Below, piece by piece: positions 42,606 through 53,243 of a stretch of 64,000 nucleotides of DNA. Numbering within the stretch: the stretch's first letter is position 1; the number at the start of each line of letters is the position of its first letter. The position numbers and the translations under genes were made by a program. The notes below the pieces were generated by a model. The model did not search any database, was not told the DNA's origin, and saw only the letters and a list, made by a program, of their open reading frames with translations. Origin of the DNA: Nannobrachium achirus. Lineage: Eukaryota; Chordata; Actinopteri; Myctophiformes; Myctophidae. The stretch spans positions 8,523,092 to 8,587,091 of the forward strand of contig OY997653.1 of assembly GCA_963921795.1 (NCBI GenBank), in the 5' to 3' direction.

Positions 42606-43043
42606 TAGGGCATTTATGACTTGTGATTTTTGTAAGTTGACTCGACTCAGTAAAAAGTTGAGTTGAAGTCGACTTTATTGTTTGATGACGTCATCACAGC
42701 ACACACGACCCCCTAATTATTTTGGGGGGTCCCCAGATGATTAACTTAATGTGCAACATTGTTTTCTCACTCAGCTGTAAACAAACCAACATAAAGTTTA
42801 AGTGTATAGAGGGTATCGTCACATTTCTAAAGTGACAATTTAAGGACTTTTTAATACCTCTAAAATGGCATCTAAACATTGTCCAAATTGTCAATATAGA
42901 GGCAGAAATTGTGAAAATAGCAGATCTACATGCTCTCAACGCATTTTTTTTTTTTTTTTTTCAACTTCGACTTTCGACTTTCTCTGGTGGGAGTTGACTT
43001 GTTTAATGAAGTCGACTGAGTCGACTTTTTCGTTAATGCCCTA
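42606..43043. mobile_element. hAT-like element, TAGGGCATTTA ends
   Basis: TAGGGCATTTATGAC and TTAATGCCCTA are inverted, with GTCGACT-type words at both ends (AAGTTGACTCGACTCAG; GAAGTCGACTGAGTCGAC). The flanking 8 bases do not match. It contains the truncated half-cassette repeat (42720-42943) and a poly-T tract. Confidence 0.65.
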
Positions 43044-43045
43044 AA

Positions 43046-43700
43046 GGCCCTCTTACATCTAACAACTTTGAAAAGATTTTGGAAAGATTTGGAAAGATTT
43101 CTCAAAGACTACCCTCTCACACGCTAAGATTTGAAAGACTCCCCAAAGACTTAATGATGATTTTTAAAAGATTTCGGTTGTTAAATGTGAGATGCCTCTA
43201 AAGATTTTGTAAAGACTGGTTCAAGATCCCTTTTATTTACTGAAATAGGCCTACTATAGCCATGCCCATGTGTTCATATTCCTCTGACAAATTATTGTCA
43301 ACTTCTTATGTTTGGAATAATGTACTATTATGATACGCGGTGAAATAAAGGGCTGCCGTAGCCGCACCAACAGCTACTAGTGGCGAGTCGACCAGTCTGG
43401 CAGGCAGCTCAGTGTCTTGGAGAATTAATGGCTTTTATTTTGGCTCAAAGCGTTCTGTTTTGGTTGTTACGTCATTGTACTCGACATTCAGTCAGACTCA
43501 GCCCCGATTTGTGAAAATATCAAACCAGTTTAATATTCTCGTAACAGAATCTGGGTCTCAAGTCGGGGTAAAAATCGAGTCGGAGCACTACCTCACATTT
43601 AACGATTGAGTAACAACCGAATCACGGGAGCGCGCCGGGACTCGTCTCGATTTTATTACGACTGAGAAATCTTTTCTAAGTTGTTAGGTGTAAGGTTAGC
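43046..43700. mobile_element. TIR element, CTTACATCTAACAACTT ends
   Basis: CTTACATCTAACAACTT at 43052 and AAGTTGTTAGGTGTAAG at 43678 match at 16 of 17 positions. Subterminal GAAAAGATTTTGGAAAGATT words occur on the left, with a complement GAAATCTTTTCT on the right. No coding capacity is seen. Confidence 0.7.
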
Positions 43701-44089
43701 TTTATCTGTACTCACGCATGCACGCATGTTAGCCAGGAGTCATCGCCATGCTCGCTTGTGGTGGACATTTTTATTTAGTTTTGAGCGTGAATATTTACGT
43801 ATTAATATCTTTGCTTTTCTTTCACATGCAGAATGTATACCAAAACGGTTTAGGCTGAAGCCAATGGTTTATTCTGACTTCCCTTTTCACGTTATTTAAA
43901 ATAAATAATAAAACAATCAAAAATTAAGTAAACAAGGAAAAACAAACAAAAGAAAAGGACAACAGGAAAAACTGATCAATCTGATCACTCAGGAATAAAA
44001 TGACATATTTTAGTTCTACTGGATCTCTTCTCCGTCGTGCGTGCGCGTGCGTTGTGCGTGCGTGCACGTGCGTGCATGCGTGCGTGCGT

Positions 44090-44092
44090 GTG

Positions 44093-44129
<37 letters not shown>

Positions 44130-44130
44130 G
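44090..44130. repeat. (GT)n microsatellite after exon g
   Basis: A GT tract three bases from the exon g donor; on the transcribed strand a (CA)n tract directly follows the donor. Confidence 0.95.
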
Positions 44131-44134
44131 CTAC

Positions 44135-44257
44135 CTGTGAGGGGGCGTATCCGGACATTCTGAAGGCACTGTGGACCAATGGGAGCTCAGCTTTCAGGAT
44201 CAGCTCCACGTAGTGGGCGGAGCACCAGTAGACCGGAGACATCCCAGCCCCGCCCCC
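44135..44257 (-). CDS. tbc1d32: TBC1D32-like gene exon (g)
   Basis: Acceptor GGCTGTGTTCCAG, donor TCACAG/GTAGCA, 123 bases, phase 0 to 0. It encodes [58 protein letters not shown] precedes the LW-DW segment of exon h, the order expected in the TBC domain. Confidence 0.78.
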
Positions 44258-44559
44258 CTGGAACACAGCCAATAGGAGAGCAGCTTACTAACACAGGGAT
44301 GCTGACACCAGCCAATAGGAGATCAGCTAACTAACACAGGGAAGACTCCACCTAAGCCCATAGCACTTACCGTAGCACTTGCCTATACCCTCAATGACCA
44401 TGAAGTAATTTAGATTGCATTTTTAAATTTTACATTTTAAATGTTAAATTGTAGATCTGGTAAACCTGCCGTTATGACCTTGTAGATCTGGTAAACATGG
44501 AACTGACACCAGGGATAGAAAGTAACTTAAAGGTACCTTAAGAGGTACCATATTTAATA

Positions 44560-44725
44560 AGGGTGCCGGAAAAAATTTATATGAATCGATTATCGGTTTC
44601 AACACTAGCGATAAGGCCGCATCGATGCGCGTTTACCCGCATCGGTCCAAATCGCGGCCGTATCGGTCGATGTATCGGTCCTAAAGTTAATAATCGGATT
44701 AACTGGATTTTAGCATTAAATAATT
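44560..44725. repeat. Fragment with ATCGAT/ATCGGTC words
   Basis: ATGAATCGATTATCGGTTTC, GCATCGGTCCAAATCGCGG and GTCGATGTATCGGTCCTAAA suggest a decayed hAT-like terminus. No second end found. Confidence 0.4.
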
Positions 44726-44910
44726 AACCTGCTGTGAAATTCTGAACTTACTTACTCTGCGTTTACTGTTACAAATCATTACTTCAAAAGTGAGCGCTGC
44801 TACACAGTCAGTGCTGCAGTGCAACGAAAAAAAAAAAAAAGAAAAAGCTGCCTGCTGCTCTGTCCTCCGTTAGAGCTGGGTTTCTGCGTACTGCAGTCAC
44901 TGTCCTGCGG

Positions 44911-44982
44911 GAAGCCGCAGATCTATAAGCCCACAGCCTGTTGCATGTGGATGGGTTGTAAACTTATAGATCTGCTACTTCC
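44911..44982. repeat. Palindromic cassette, CTATAAG/CTTATAG variant
   Basis: CCGCAGATCTATAAGCCCAC and its partner GTAAACTTATAGATCTGC pair. The change CTACAAG to CTATAAG in one arm is matched by CTTGTAG to CTTATAG in the other. Confidence 0.8.
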
Positions 44983-44989
44983 GACGCAG

Positions 44990-46060
44990 CACACTCGTGC
45001 GTGTATGACGCTAGCAATTGCACGACACACAGCGACTTGTAAACAAACCAAAACGTGGTAGTTCCATATAACACTATGGATTATTCCAGTGGAGAAATGC
45101 AACGTTTGGAGTTTATAAGAATGCGACAGTAATGGATTGGATAACACTTTTCCCAGTGGAACCATCAGAAGTCCCTGCACTTCGACAGCAAAGGTAATAA
45201 TCACAGCATCAGCTTTTATTGCAAAGGGCTTCTATAGAGTATTGGTTTTCAAAGTGGGGTCCGGGGACCACCAAGGGTCCTTGAGGGAGTTCTAGGGGGT
45301 CCTCGGCGAAATGATAGGAACCAAATGGACCCTTGGGTATGTGTAACTCAGGGGAGTGTACAAATGGAACCAAATGGACCCTAATGGGTCCATTTGGTTC
45401 CATTTAAACTTAAGACAAGAGCCTGATCCATGTCAAACTGGGGGTCCTTGACATTGATTTTTTTTTTAGAACTACTGCAGTAGAGCCATAAGATAACAAG
45501 AAGACATGATGTGTGCCAGACTTCAAATGTTGCACTTAATTTATACTGCTGTTGTTCACTGTTGTAAAGTGGATCTTTTTGAAATGATCTTATTGACTGA
45601 ATAACAGCAGGCTCTTTTACTAGTTTTATTTGGTGATCTGATCTGTGGCATTGCTGAGGATTGATCTGATCTGTGGCATTGGTGAGGATGTAATATTTTA
45701 GTTTTTCAGTGTTATTATAGCAGCTTTGCAAAGTACAATTATTGCACTGTACTGAAGCCTGAAGGGCCAGGCCTTTTGTGTGTTTGTTTTATATTTCTCC
45801 ACCTGACCAACTGTAACTGCTAAAGTGAAGCTCTTTGAAATGGGTGTGTGAGACAGATTTTCAAACCATGTCAGTAGGCTTTGTAGTTTACATTAATTAT
45901 TTTGTGTATATACATGTCTGTGTCTATTTAGAATGAACACAACAATGACATGATACTAAAATGATTTGTCATCCATCTTTATTTACAATTTTCTGTTATT
46001 CCTTGGTCTTTTATGAGATATCCATTATTTGAAGTGTCAGCAATGCTACTTTATAGATTA
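44990..46060. other. Repeat fragments without genes
   Basis: A hAT relic with TTTCAAAGTGGGGTCCGGGG and GGGGGTCCTTGACATTG is at 45240-45460, containing a small inverted repeat CCAAATGGACCCTAATGGGT, CCATTTGG. The rest shows no supported features. Confidence 0.45.
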
Positions 46061-46560
46061 TAGCTTCTTAACCCATTGAATGCCATTTCAAGATGGCCCC
46101 CAAGTACCAGACTGCCACTATCCTAGATTTCTAGTGCACGGATCATTTTTTAGTGCACGGATCGTGCACGCCCATGCACCATATATGCATCATATGTGTA
46201 GTACTTTTTAACAGCTTTCAAACAAAAAAATCCGCTTGGAAATCCGTTCAGGCATTCATGAGATAGAAGCCTTCAAAGTCAGACAAAACAAACACTGCCA
46301 CCTTCCTAAATTTCGAGTGCACGGATCAATTTTAGTGCACGGATCGTGCACGCCCATGCCTAGATCATGCACCATATGTGTAGTACTTTTTAACAGCTTT
46401 CAAACAAAAAAATCCGCTTGGAAATCCGTTCAGGCATTCATGAGATACAAGCCTTCAAAGTCAGACAAAACAGCCATTTTTGACATTTTGAAAGATTTTG
46501 TTTGTTATGGGGCTAAACATGCAATTTCGCAATTGCGATCATGACTAATACATTTGAGGC
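46060..46560. repeat. Dispersed repeat family C, copy 2, with internal duplication
   Basis: About 190 bases (GTGCACGGATC, GTAGTACTTTTTAACAGCTT, AATCCGTTCAGGCATTCATG) occur twice in tandem. The reverse complement of part appears at 58700-58930. CACGGATCGTGCACG palindromes are scattered through it. Confidence 0.75.
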
Positions 46561-46965
46561 ATTTTTAGAAATTTTTTTATAAAAAAAAAATTTGAAAAAA
46601 AAAAAAAATATATTTTTTTTTTTTCTTTTTTCAAAATGGCTTCCAACTCGGGAAACTCGGGCTGTGGCAGCCTGGGACTACTGTAATAACTCGTGAAACT
46701 CGTGCCTTGGCAGTCAATGAGTTAATTGAATGGAAAATTAATTTTTCATTAAACGTATGTATCAGATTAGGGATGCGGTATCGGTACTCGTGGTATCGGT
46801 ACTCGACCCGATACAACCCTATTTTGCTGTACTCGTACTCGCCAGATACTTCTCACGGCAGCGCCCGATACTCTGCTGGGGCGTCACAAGGGGGAGAAAA
46901 GTGGGACTGAGCTACTAGGGCTCAAGGTGAAAGCCAGGGCCTTAATTATTTTATACTTTTGCTAT

Positions 46966-47008
46966 TGAAAAATAGCAGATATGCAAGCTCACAGTGCCGC
47001 ACTGCGAA
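46966..47008. repeat. Half palindromic cassette
   Basis: GAAAAATAGCAGATATGCAA, GCTCACAGTGCCGCACTGCG: left arm and loop only, followed by unrelated sequence. Confidence 0.7.
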
Positions 47009-47264
47009 CGAGGCACCAGTGCTCCAACGATACAGCTGCGACCACTTAAAGGCATCAGCATCACGGCATGCCTTGTTGCGCTAAACTTACCTCTAAAGTT
47101 GAATCTCTTTCATATATCCTTCACCACCTCACGCAAATTGCAAAGTATAGGCTACTGTAGGTAAGTTAAACTTCCCACTAGAAAGCTGTGTGTGTGTGTT
47201 TGTTTGTTTGTCTCTGTCGCTCTTGTCTTGCAAGCTCGCTCTCTCGGTGAAGTGTGTGTCTGTC

Positions 47265-47460
47265 TGCAGGGACGTGCAGAGAAATTTTAGAGAGGCAGGG
47301 GCCTTTTGGTGGACAATTCTCTTGAATGCAGCCTTCAGTTAGTTATGGTATGGAAAGGGCCCGGGGACATTTGCATTTTTTACCATAGTAAAAAAATGCA
47401 TTCATGGACACTTTTTACAGACTGATCTGGCAGGGGCTCAAGCCCCCGTTGATGTCAAAT
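47265..47460. repeat. Dispersed repeat family D, copy 2
   Basis: It matches 36900-37140 (GGGACGTGCAGAGA, GCAGGGGCTCAAGCCCCC) and is nested in the hAT element. Confidence 0.75.
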
Positions 47461-47794
47461 TGTCAAAAAGACGATTGATTGAAGAGAATAGAGATTCTGT
47501 GGGCTTCGCCACCTAGTGGTGGAAGAAATTACCTCTGGGAACTCAGATTGCTGTGGGCTAAATCAATGAATGCATTTCTGAGAATACCAGAAAAAAATAA
47601 TAATTTGACATTATGTTATAGTTGCGGAAATTGGATAATATATTTTTTTAGAGAAAAAAAAAAAGCGTAATTTAAATACATTTTGTATTATTAATTGTAC
47701 TCGTATCGGTACTCGGTATCGGCGAGTACTCAACATGAAGTACTTGTACTCGTACTCGGTCAGCAAAAAAGTGGTATCGGGACATCCCTATATC

Positions 47795-47975
47795 AGATCA
47801 CACCGTATCGCATCGAATCGTATCGAATCCAATCGAATCGCATAAAATTCCACAAAATCGAAATCGTATCGAAATTGCACCGAATCGAATCGTATTGAAT
47901 CGTTCTGTATGTAAGCTGTATTGTCTCTGAATCGAATCGGAGCCTATGTATCGGATACGTATCGAATCGCCTTGT
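47795..47975. repeat. (GAATC)-rich degenerate repeat
   Basis: ATCGAATCG and CGTATCGAA words repeat for about 180 bases next to the hAT element. Confidence 0.75.
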
Positions 47976-48362
47976 AGGGATGGATACACACCCCTAACCT
48001 TCAAACATGTTTGGTGTCGTCTACTCAACCCAAACAGTTTTTAAGTTGCTTGATTCAGTATTTAGACATTTGATATCCATTTTAACAGACACGCCCCCTT
48101 CCTATACAAACCCATTGTAAGTTCAAACTCTATTTTAACCATGATAGATCCACTGAAAACAATTCCTATACAAACCCATTGTAACTTCAAACTCTATTTT
48201 AACCATGGTAAATTCATGGAAAAAACCCGTTCTTGGTTCTAGTAACTCATATTATCCTTCTAATGCATGAGGGAGCCATGTTACTTTTTTATACTATTTT
48301 ATAACTTTTTTCATGTATATAAAAAAATATTGTGTTAATGAATAATAAGTGCTAGTACTCAC

Positions 48363-48505
48363 TGAGTGCAGTGCCCTGGCTGGCCACAGGAAGGCAGAGG
48401 GCAGCAGAGAGCAGAGTTTCAGGAGAACGCGCAGACAACACTCCACGCGTCCCCCCATCATGATGAAGACGGTGGAGACCAGCCAATCATGGCCCGGATA
48501 CACGT
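48363..48505 (-). CDS. tbc1d32: TBC1D32-like gene exon (f)
   Basis: Acceptor GACTCCTCCTCCAG, donor CTCA/GTGAGT, 143 bases, entering in phase 1 and leaving in phase 0. It encodes VYPGHDWLVSTVFIMMGGRV, ECCLRVLLKLCSLLPSAFLW, PARALHS. Both junction phases match exons e and g. It has no TG tract at its acceptor. Confidence 0.78.
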
Positions 48506-48589
48506 CTGGAGGAGGAGTCAAGGAAGCCAGGTGGGAGGGGCTTGTTGGTCCATGCGCGTCTTTCTGACGACATCTGTGTCTTTTTACCC

Positions 48590-48720
48590 GTTGTCATTGT
48601 CTAATGTAATCCTGGGCGCTACACTCCCTTTGCCAACCTGGGGAGAGCAACGGACTGACCTCATGCTTCCTTCTTTGCATGAGGAGTCCAAGCCAATTCT
48701 TATCACCTGACAGGGGGGAG
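48590..48720. repeat. Inverted relative of 42370-42600
   Basis: ATGTAATCCTGGGCGCTACA, CTCCCTTTGCCAACCTGGGG, AGAGC and CTTTGCATGAGGAGTCCAAG are the complement of the earlier repeat. Confidence 0.8.
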
Positions 48721-48774
48721 TTTCCACGGTTGGACGTAGCGCGTGGAAGGAACACGTTATTCCAACCAGTTCCT

Positions 48775-49030
48775 TTTCCCCTCCATCAGGCGCCCCGGCT
48801 GGCCAGGGGGAGGCAGTATAGAGACCAGGATTACTGCATGTTTTGTGTGAGGGTATCTACCCTAGGAGACACGGGGAGAACATGCAAACTCCCCACAGAA
48901 AGGCCCTTTGGCCAACCCCACCTAGGGTGTAGGCACTGATGACGCGGAGGAGAGAACACGCCCCCAGCGTCCCCCAGCGGGAATCGAACCCAGGACCTTC
49001 TAGCTGTGAGGTTCCAGCGCTACTGACCGC
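48775..49030 (-). mobile_element. tRNA-derived SINE, minus strand
   Basis: Read on the minus strand: the A-box region AGTAGCGCTGGAACCTCACA, the B-box GGGTTCGATTCCC, then GGGCCTTTCTGTGGGGAGTT, TGCATGTTCTCCCCGTGTCT. The phrase GTTTGCATGTTCTCCCCGTG is the conserved core of a widespread fish SINE type (V-SINE/HE1-like, from memory). Confidence 0.8.
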
Positions 49031-49155
49031 ATATATGGTGTAAATCAGGGGTCTTCAACAGGGGGTCTGGGACCCCTAGGGGGTGCTCAGAGTTACTACA
49101 GGGGGTCCTCCAAATCTTTGTGTGATAGAAACCTTTTTCTTCTTTTTTATATTAA

Positions 49156-49333
49156 CCACTTGAACCCTATATCGTCCATATTCTGAGCCAAAAATAGCAG
49201 ATCTACAAGCTCACAACGCCTCACGCTGCGCTGTAGATCTGCTATTTTCTGCAAAGACGTTTGGTGTAGAGGGGGAAAAAAGCAGACTAAGTACAGAGTG
49301 AAATGTCGAGTTATGTATTGACGATTCAAGTGG
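49156..49333. mobile_element. Hairpin-bearing MITE, family B, TTAA-flanked
   Basis: The ends CCACTTGAACC and GATTCAAGTGG are flanked by TTAA (49152-49155, 49334-49337), a piggyBac-type signature. The centre is a palindromic cassette (49189-49249). A second copy starts at 59379. Confidence 0.88.
49189..49249. repeat. Palindromic cassette in family B MITE
   Basis: AAAAATAGCAGATCTACAAG, CTCACAACGCCTCA, a short loop, and a right arm CTGTAGATCTGCTATTTT that has lost the inner AGCTTGTGAGC section. Confidence 0.85.
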
Positions 49334-49518
49334 TTAAATACGTATCCGAAAACACAAATTGACATGAGTCCAAAATACACTGATGATTGTGCTGTCAAAC
49401 AATGAAACTATATGGAATCTATGAACAGGTTGTGGGGGGTCCCTGCTTCATCTCTCTCTCAACTAAGGGGTCCTTGGCCTGAAAACGTCGAGGACCCCTG
49501 GTGTAAATGGTAGGATAC

Positions 49519-49622
49519 TGGTTTTGCTGTGTTGTGAGGACAGGAACAGCTGACAGTGTTTAAGCAGCAGACTGAGACCTCGTTCAGCGTCTTCTGGAAG
49601 CAGCCGCAGATACCTGCCATAC
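49519..49622 (-). CDS. tbc1d32: TBC1D32-like gene exon (e)
   Basis: Acceptor GTGTGTTTACAG, donor ACCA/GTATCC, 104 bases. It encodes YGRYLRLLPEDAERGLSLLL, KHCQLFLSSQHSKT. It receives AG from exon d to complete an arginine codon and donates one base to exon f, so both joins are in phase. A (CA)n tract at 49627-49700 directly abuts the acceptor. Confidence 0.78.
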
Positions 49623-49626
49623 CTGT

Positions 49627-49663
49627 AAACACACGCACACGCACACGCACACGCACACACACA

Positions 49664-49700
<37 letters not shown>
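49627..49700. repeat. (CA)n microsatellite beside exon e
   Basis: CACACGCACACG-type repeats up to the acceptor of exon e. Confidence 0.96.
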
Positions 49701-49702
<2 letters not shown>

Positions 49703-49830
49703 TTGATGTATTACCTTTGAGATCCACAGTGTTGTTTAAAACAGGGGTTCCCAAACTTTTTTGTCTCAGGGCACCCCATAAATATTTTTTTAATCCGAGG
49801 CACCCCTACCTTATCATTTTCACTCACAGC

Positions 49831-50053
49831 ATATCGTCGTTGACGGGTGGAAACCTTGTATATCCAAAACCGTTCGTTTTGTATTTCTCATCTATAAAAT
49901 GTACTAAACTAGTGAAAACAGACGATCTATAAGCACACAACGCCTCGCATCGCAAGGTGTTGTGTGCTTGTAGATCGCTTTACCAAAAGACACCAAAAGA
50001 CATACACATTTGAAACTTGGAGATACAAGGTTTCTGCCCAACAGTGACGATAT
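49831..50053. mobile_element. Hairpin-bearing MITE, family A, copy 3
   Basis: Both ends are complete: ATATCGTCGTTGACGGGTGG and CTGCCCAACAGTGACGATAT. The cassette at 49911-49980 has a right arm that stops at TGTAGATCG, where GCTTTACC begins, so part of the right flank is deleted. Confidence 0.85.
49911..49980. repeat. Palindromic cassette, CTATAAGCACACA variant
   Basis: GTGAAAACAGACGATCTATA, AGCACACAACGCCTCGCA against TGTTGTGTGCTTGTAGATCG; the outer right arm is missing. Confidence 0.85.
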
Positions 50054-50778
50054 TTTAGTGAGGAAAACGTTGAGATAATAAATTAATAATAATAATAATA
50101 ATAAATTCAGAATATTATCGAATGATCTCGCGGCACCCCTGGACTGCCGTCGAATGATTGTGTTTCGCTGGCTCTAGCGGGAGCTGTGCCTCCGCCTGTT
50201 TATGATCCGTTTCTGAAATGAATCCGTTCTCGACACTGACTCATTACTCTGTCAGTGCTCTGTGTCCCGCGACTGCGGACTGGATCCCATCGTTCATTTA
50301 AAAGAGCCGTTCAAGAGAGCAGAATCGTTCGCGAATGTCTCATCTATACTGCACGCTGCCGAGAGACGGGGCAGAGTTGAAACAGCGGAGATGTTTTATT
50401 TGTTTTAACGGCGTGTTATAACTCTATGGTTGTACACTGCTATGCAGATAACATTTGTGCTCGCGCACCGATATCACCGAAAACACTGTGTATTCAATTC
50501 ATCTTAATGTATTATTGTATTATGTTGACGTGGTTTAAAGCAACACTTTTTTTTCTTTTCTTTTTTTTTACACAAAGTAGACTATAAAACGATTCGTCGA
50601 CGCGTCGGAATGAACCCCTCGACTCGAGTCGACTTCAAAAATCCTGAGTCGAGGACAGGCCTAAACAGGTGTTCAACTGATCCAGTCCAGTGGAACCACT
50701 GATCCAGTCCAGTATTTCCCAAACATTCCAGCTCAAAATCCAAAAGGATAAATTAGACGTTTGCCCTGGAACCAAAAC

Positions 50779-50812
50779 TAGTGAGAATAGCAGATCTACA
50801 AGCTCTCACATA
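50779..50812. repeat. Half cassette abutting a splice donor
   Basis: AGTGAGAATAGCAGATCTAC, AAGCTCTCACATAC: on the minus strand this begins at the donor GTATGTGAGAGC of exon d, so the intron's first bases and the transposon arm overlap. Confidence 0.75.
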
Positions 50813-50813
50813 C

Positions 50814-50883
50814 CTGACACACAGGTTGACTCCTAGCTGCTGGACATCAGACAGGACAACACCGTCAACACTCTGCTCTTCAG
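50814..50883 (-). CDS. tbc1d32: TBC1D32-like gene exon (d)
   Basis: Acceptor GTGTGTTTTACAG, donor GTCAG/GTATGT, 70 bases. It encodes EEQSVDGVVLSDVQQLGVNL, CV and needs one base from a previous exon. Exon c ends in phase 0, so at least one exon between 57597 and 50883 is missing from this reconstruction. A (CA)n tract lies about five bases from the acceptor. Confidence 0.75.
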
Positions 50884-50887
50884 CTGT

Positions 50888-50972
50888 AAAACACACGTGC
50901 GCACAGACACACACACGCACACACACACACACACACACACACGCACGCATGCACACACACGCACACACACAC
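50888..50972. repeat. (CA)n microsatellite beside exon d
   Basis: Interrupted CA repeat (with CG and CATG interruptions) reaching the acceptor of exon d. Confidence 0.95.
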
Positions 50973-51051
50973 ATTTAATCATTAATTTATGTCCACATAG
51001 GATTTACAAGGACAAACATATTACAAGGTGCTGTAAATAATGTACAGCAAA

Positions 51052-51276
51052 TCAGCTAATCTTGGGCACATAACCCATTACCCACACCCCCAATTCAAGG
51101 GTACAAGTAGCAGCGCCTTTGTCATATTTGGCATAGTAGATAGTAGAAGAGATTGCACAGAATCTTGCAAGCCGTTTAGCTGCTTTATTTGGCATCCCAA
51201 GTTGTTTGAAGCCTCTAAAAAAACAACCTATATACACGTCCAATGCTGCCTTTACTTTCAATCCATCCTGATACAT
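51052..51276 (-). other. Unassigned open frame, 74 codons
   Basis: The translation GLKVKAALDVYIGCFFRGFK, QLGMPNKAAKRLARFCAISS looks protein-like (mixed composition, not repeat-driven). I do not recognise it and see no splice sites that fit the TBC1D32-like frame. It may be a fragment of a transposon protein. Confidence 0.25.
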
Positions 51277-51277
51277 C

Positions 51278-51592
51278 TGGCCTAGATATGGCCTACATCT
51301 GGCCTAGATATGGACTACAACTGGCCTACATCTGGTCTACATCTGGCCTATATCTGGTCTACATCTGGCCTACATCTGGCCCACATCTGGCCCACATCTG
51401 GTCTACATCTGGCCTACATCTGGTCTACATCTGGCCTACATCTGGCCTACATCTGACCTACATCCGGCCTTTATCTCGCCTACATCTGGTCTACATCTGA
51501 CCTACACCTGGCCTTTATCTGGCCTACATCTGGTCTACATCTGACCTACACCTGGCTTACATCTGGCCTACATCTGGTCTACATCTTTGCTG
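51278..51592. repeat. 11-bp minisatellite (CTGGCCTACAT)n
   Basis: About 28 units of CTGGCCTACAT or CTGGTCTACAT. Because 11 is not a multiple of three, all three frames cycle through YIWPTSGLHLV-type peptides without stops. Confidence 0.95.
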
Positions 51593-51865
51593 TAGTTTGC
51601 TGTACACCCAGGTCACATTGGCCAAGCTTTGTGTGACGCTTAATGAAATTAAACTCATAAACAGCATCGCTCACTTCACGATATGTGTGATTTTTCTTTT
51701 GGCCATCTATAAAATGACAGCTCTGAGTTTTTTTTTTAATGTTTTGGACAGTCACAAAATGTTGAAGCTGGCCAAAGCTGGAACTGCTGGCGGGGTGAAA
51801 AATACATGCACGAGCAAAAGAGGGGTTTGCCATGGGGTTCAATAGACGCCGTTCGACGTTAGTGG

Positions 51866-52715
51866 CGTAATTCTCCCTTTTGCAAATCCCGCCCCATTCT
51901 GCCCTGTTACTATGATGGGACATTTGACCCTGGGCAGATTGTTTTTATAGTGGCAGTGAATGGGATTTTTTTTATTTTTTCATAGCCTCATTACAGCTAT
52001 ATAAAGTACCAAAGGAAAAACATCTAGGTGATATTAATAAAAAGGGAAGACAAAGGTACAGTAGTTACATTGCAAAACAGGGGTTTACCCGAAAATATAT
52101 GTTTTAATTTGTTTAATCCCAGTGGGACAGAATCCTCTTTGCAGATTCTTTTATAGTGGTAGTGGATGGGATTTTTTTTTTCTTCATAGCCTCATTACAG
52201 CTATATAAAGTACCAAAAAAAACACATCTACGTGATATTAATAAAAAGGGAAGAAAAAGGTACAGTAATTACATAGCAAAACAGTAGTTTTCCCCCGAAA
52301 ATAAATGTTTTAATTAGTTTAATCCTCTGGATCAGAGATAGAATAGAAATAGAAAGAGAAGCGCATTGCATCTTGGGTAGGAAGAGGACAGAACTATAAT
52401 GTTTCTCCTCACATAATAGGCTGGCTTTTCGTAATTCTGCCCATTTAAAATATATGTACCCAATCGTGACTCTTAGACCATTGATAAGGTCCATGTGAAC
52501 TAGTTTGTTGAAGCTTATTCATTACAATGATCGCAAACGCTATGGTCGCGAGCGGCCTGGCCGTGCTCCGCAGTGCGGACAGCCGGTGAAAGACGGCTGC
52601 CACTTTCTCCGACTGCAGAACTCCACCCCCGCTTGCAAAAAGTGAATGTATTTTTCTGGTTGGCCAGTCAGGGAGTCTCAGGGACCAATCAGAAGGCTGA
52701 CAAACGGTGAATTAC
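51866..52715. repeat. Dispersed 0.9 kb repeat, copy 2
   Basis: The relative of 40556-41470 in the same orientation, with the same internal duplications. The two copies bracket exons d to h of the TBC1D32-like gene. Confidence 0.85.
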
Positions 52716-52946
52716 GTCTCAACGTAACAAAAATCGTCTCATCCAGATGAGCCAATTTCCCCCACAATGCACCTGGATTCTGCTTCTTCCGGGTGCTTCA
52801 AAATGCCACTGAGCAACTTGCATTGAAATGAATATCTGGGGGCGGGGCCGTCCTTCCTCTATTTTATATAAAATAACTCTATGCTCTACATTGAACCATT
52901 AAATGGATCAATCAATATTCAATCGATTAAAGAACGTCGTACTGTA

Positions 52947-53012
52947 TGATGACATCATGGGTGTGACATCATAGGGATGACATCACGCCACTAGGCCCGC
53001 TATAAAATGGAC
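52947..53012 (+). promoter_or_regulatory. Triple TGACATCA plus TATA promoter of kelch copy 3
   Basis: TGACATCA occurs at 52950, 52964 and 52978, exactly 14 bases apart, followed by CTATAAAATGG (TATA at 53001). The start codon is at 53244. The half-CRE boxes recall the CRE of copies 1 and 2, but the arrangement differs. Confidence 0.65.
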
Positions 53013-53243
53013 GAGCAACACTCACACTAGTCTTTGGAGCATCACGGTGACCCATTCGCTTTGAGTAAATCCAAATCTGAAAACATCACTTCATCCTTTC
53101 TCTAGTCGATTCTACTCGTGAGTTTGAGGCCTTCTCTAGCTGCCATCGGCGAAACATCTGATCCTGGTTCAAAACCACTGTCGCCAGACTTCACTCAACC
53201 AACAAACCCAGCTGAACTCCCGAAGCTATTCATTTCAGCTGAC

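Larger units (their letters stand above)
46768..47790. mobile_element. hAT element, TAGGGATG ends, TSD TATCAGAT
   Basis: The termini are TAGGGATGCGGTATCGGTAC and GTGGTATCGGGACATCCCTA, flanked by TATCAGAT at 46760-46767 and 47791-47798. GGTATCGGTACTCG words lie in both subterminal regions. It includes a half cassette (46966-47005) and a family D copy (47265-47460). No transposase is seen. Confidence 0.92.
49046..49500. mobile_element. hAT element, TSD GTGTAAAT, near exon e donor
   Basis: CAGGGGTCTTCAACAGGGGG and AACGTCGAGGACCCCTG are the ends. GTGTAAAT flanks at 49038-49045 and 49501-49508 fit nTnnnnAn. The insertion begins 18 bases past the exon e donor on the minus strand. It contains a TTAA-flanked hairpin MITE. 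Confidence 0.93.
49742..50150. mobile_element. hAT-like fragment with nested family A MITE
   Basis: CAGGGGTTCCCAAACTTTTT is a typical hAT end; the other end may be CGCGGCACCCCTG near 50133-50145, but no duplication confirms it. Confidence 0.5.
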
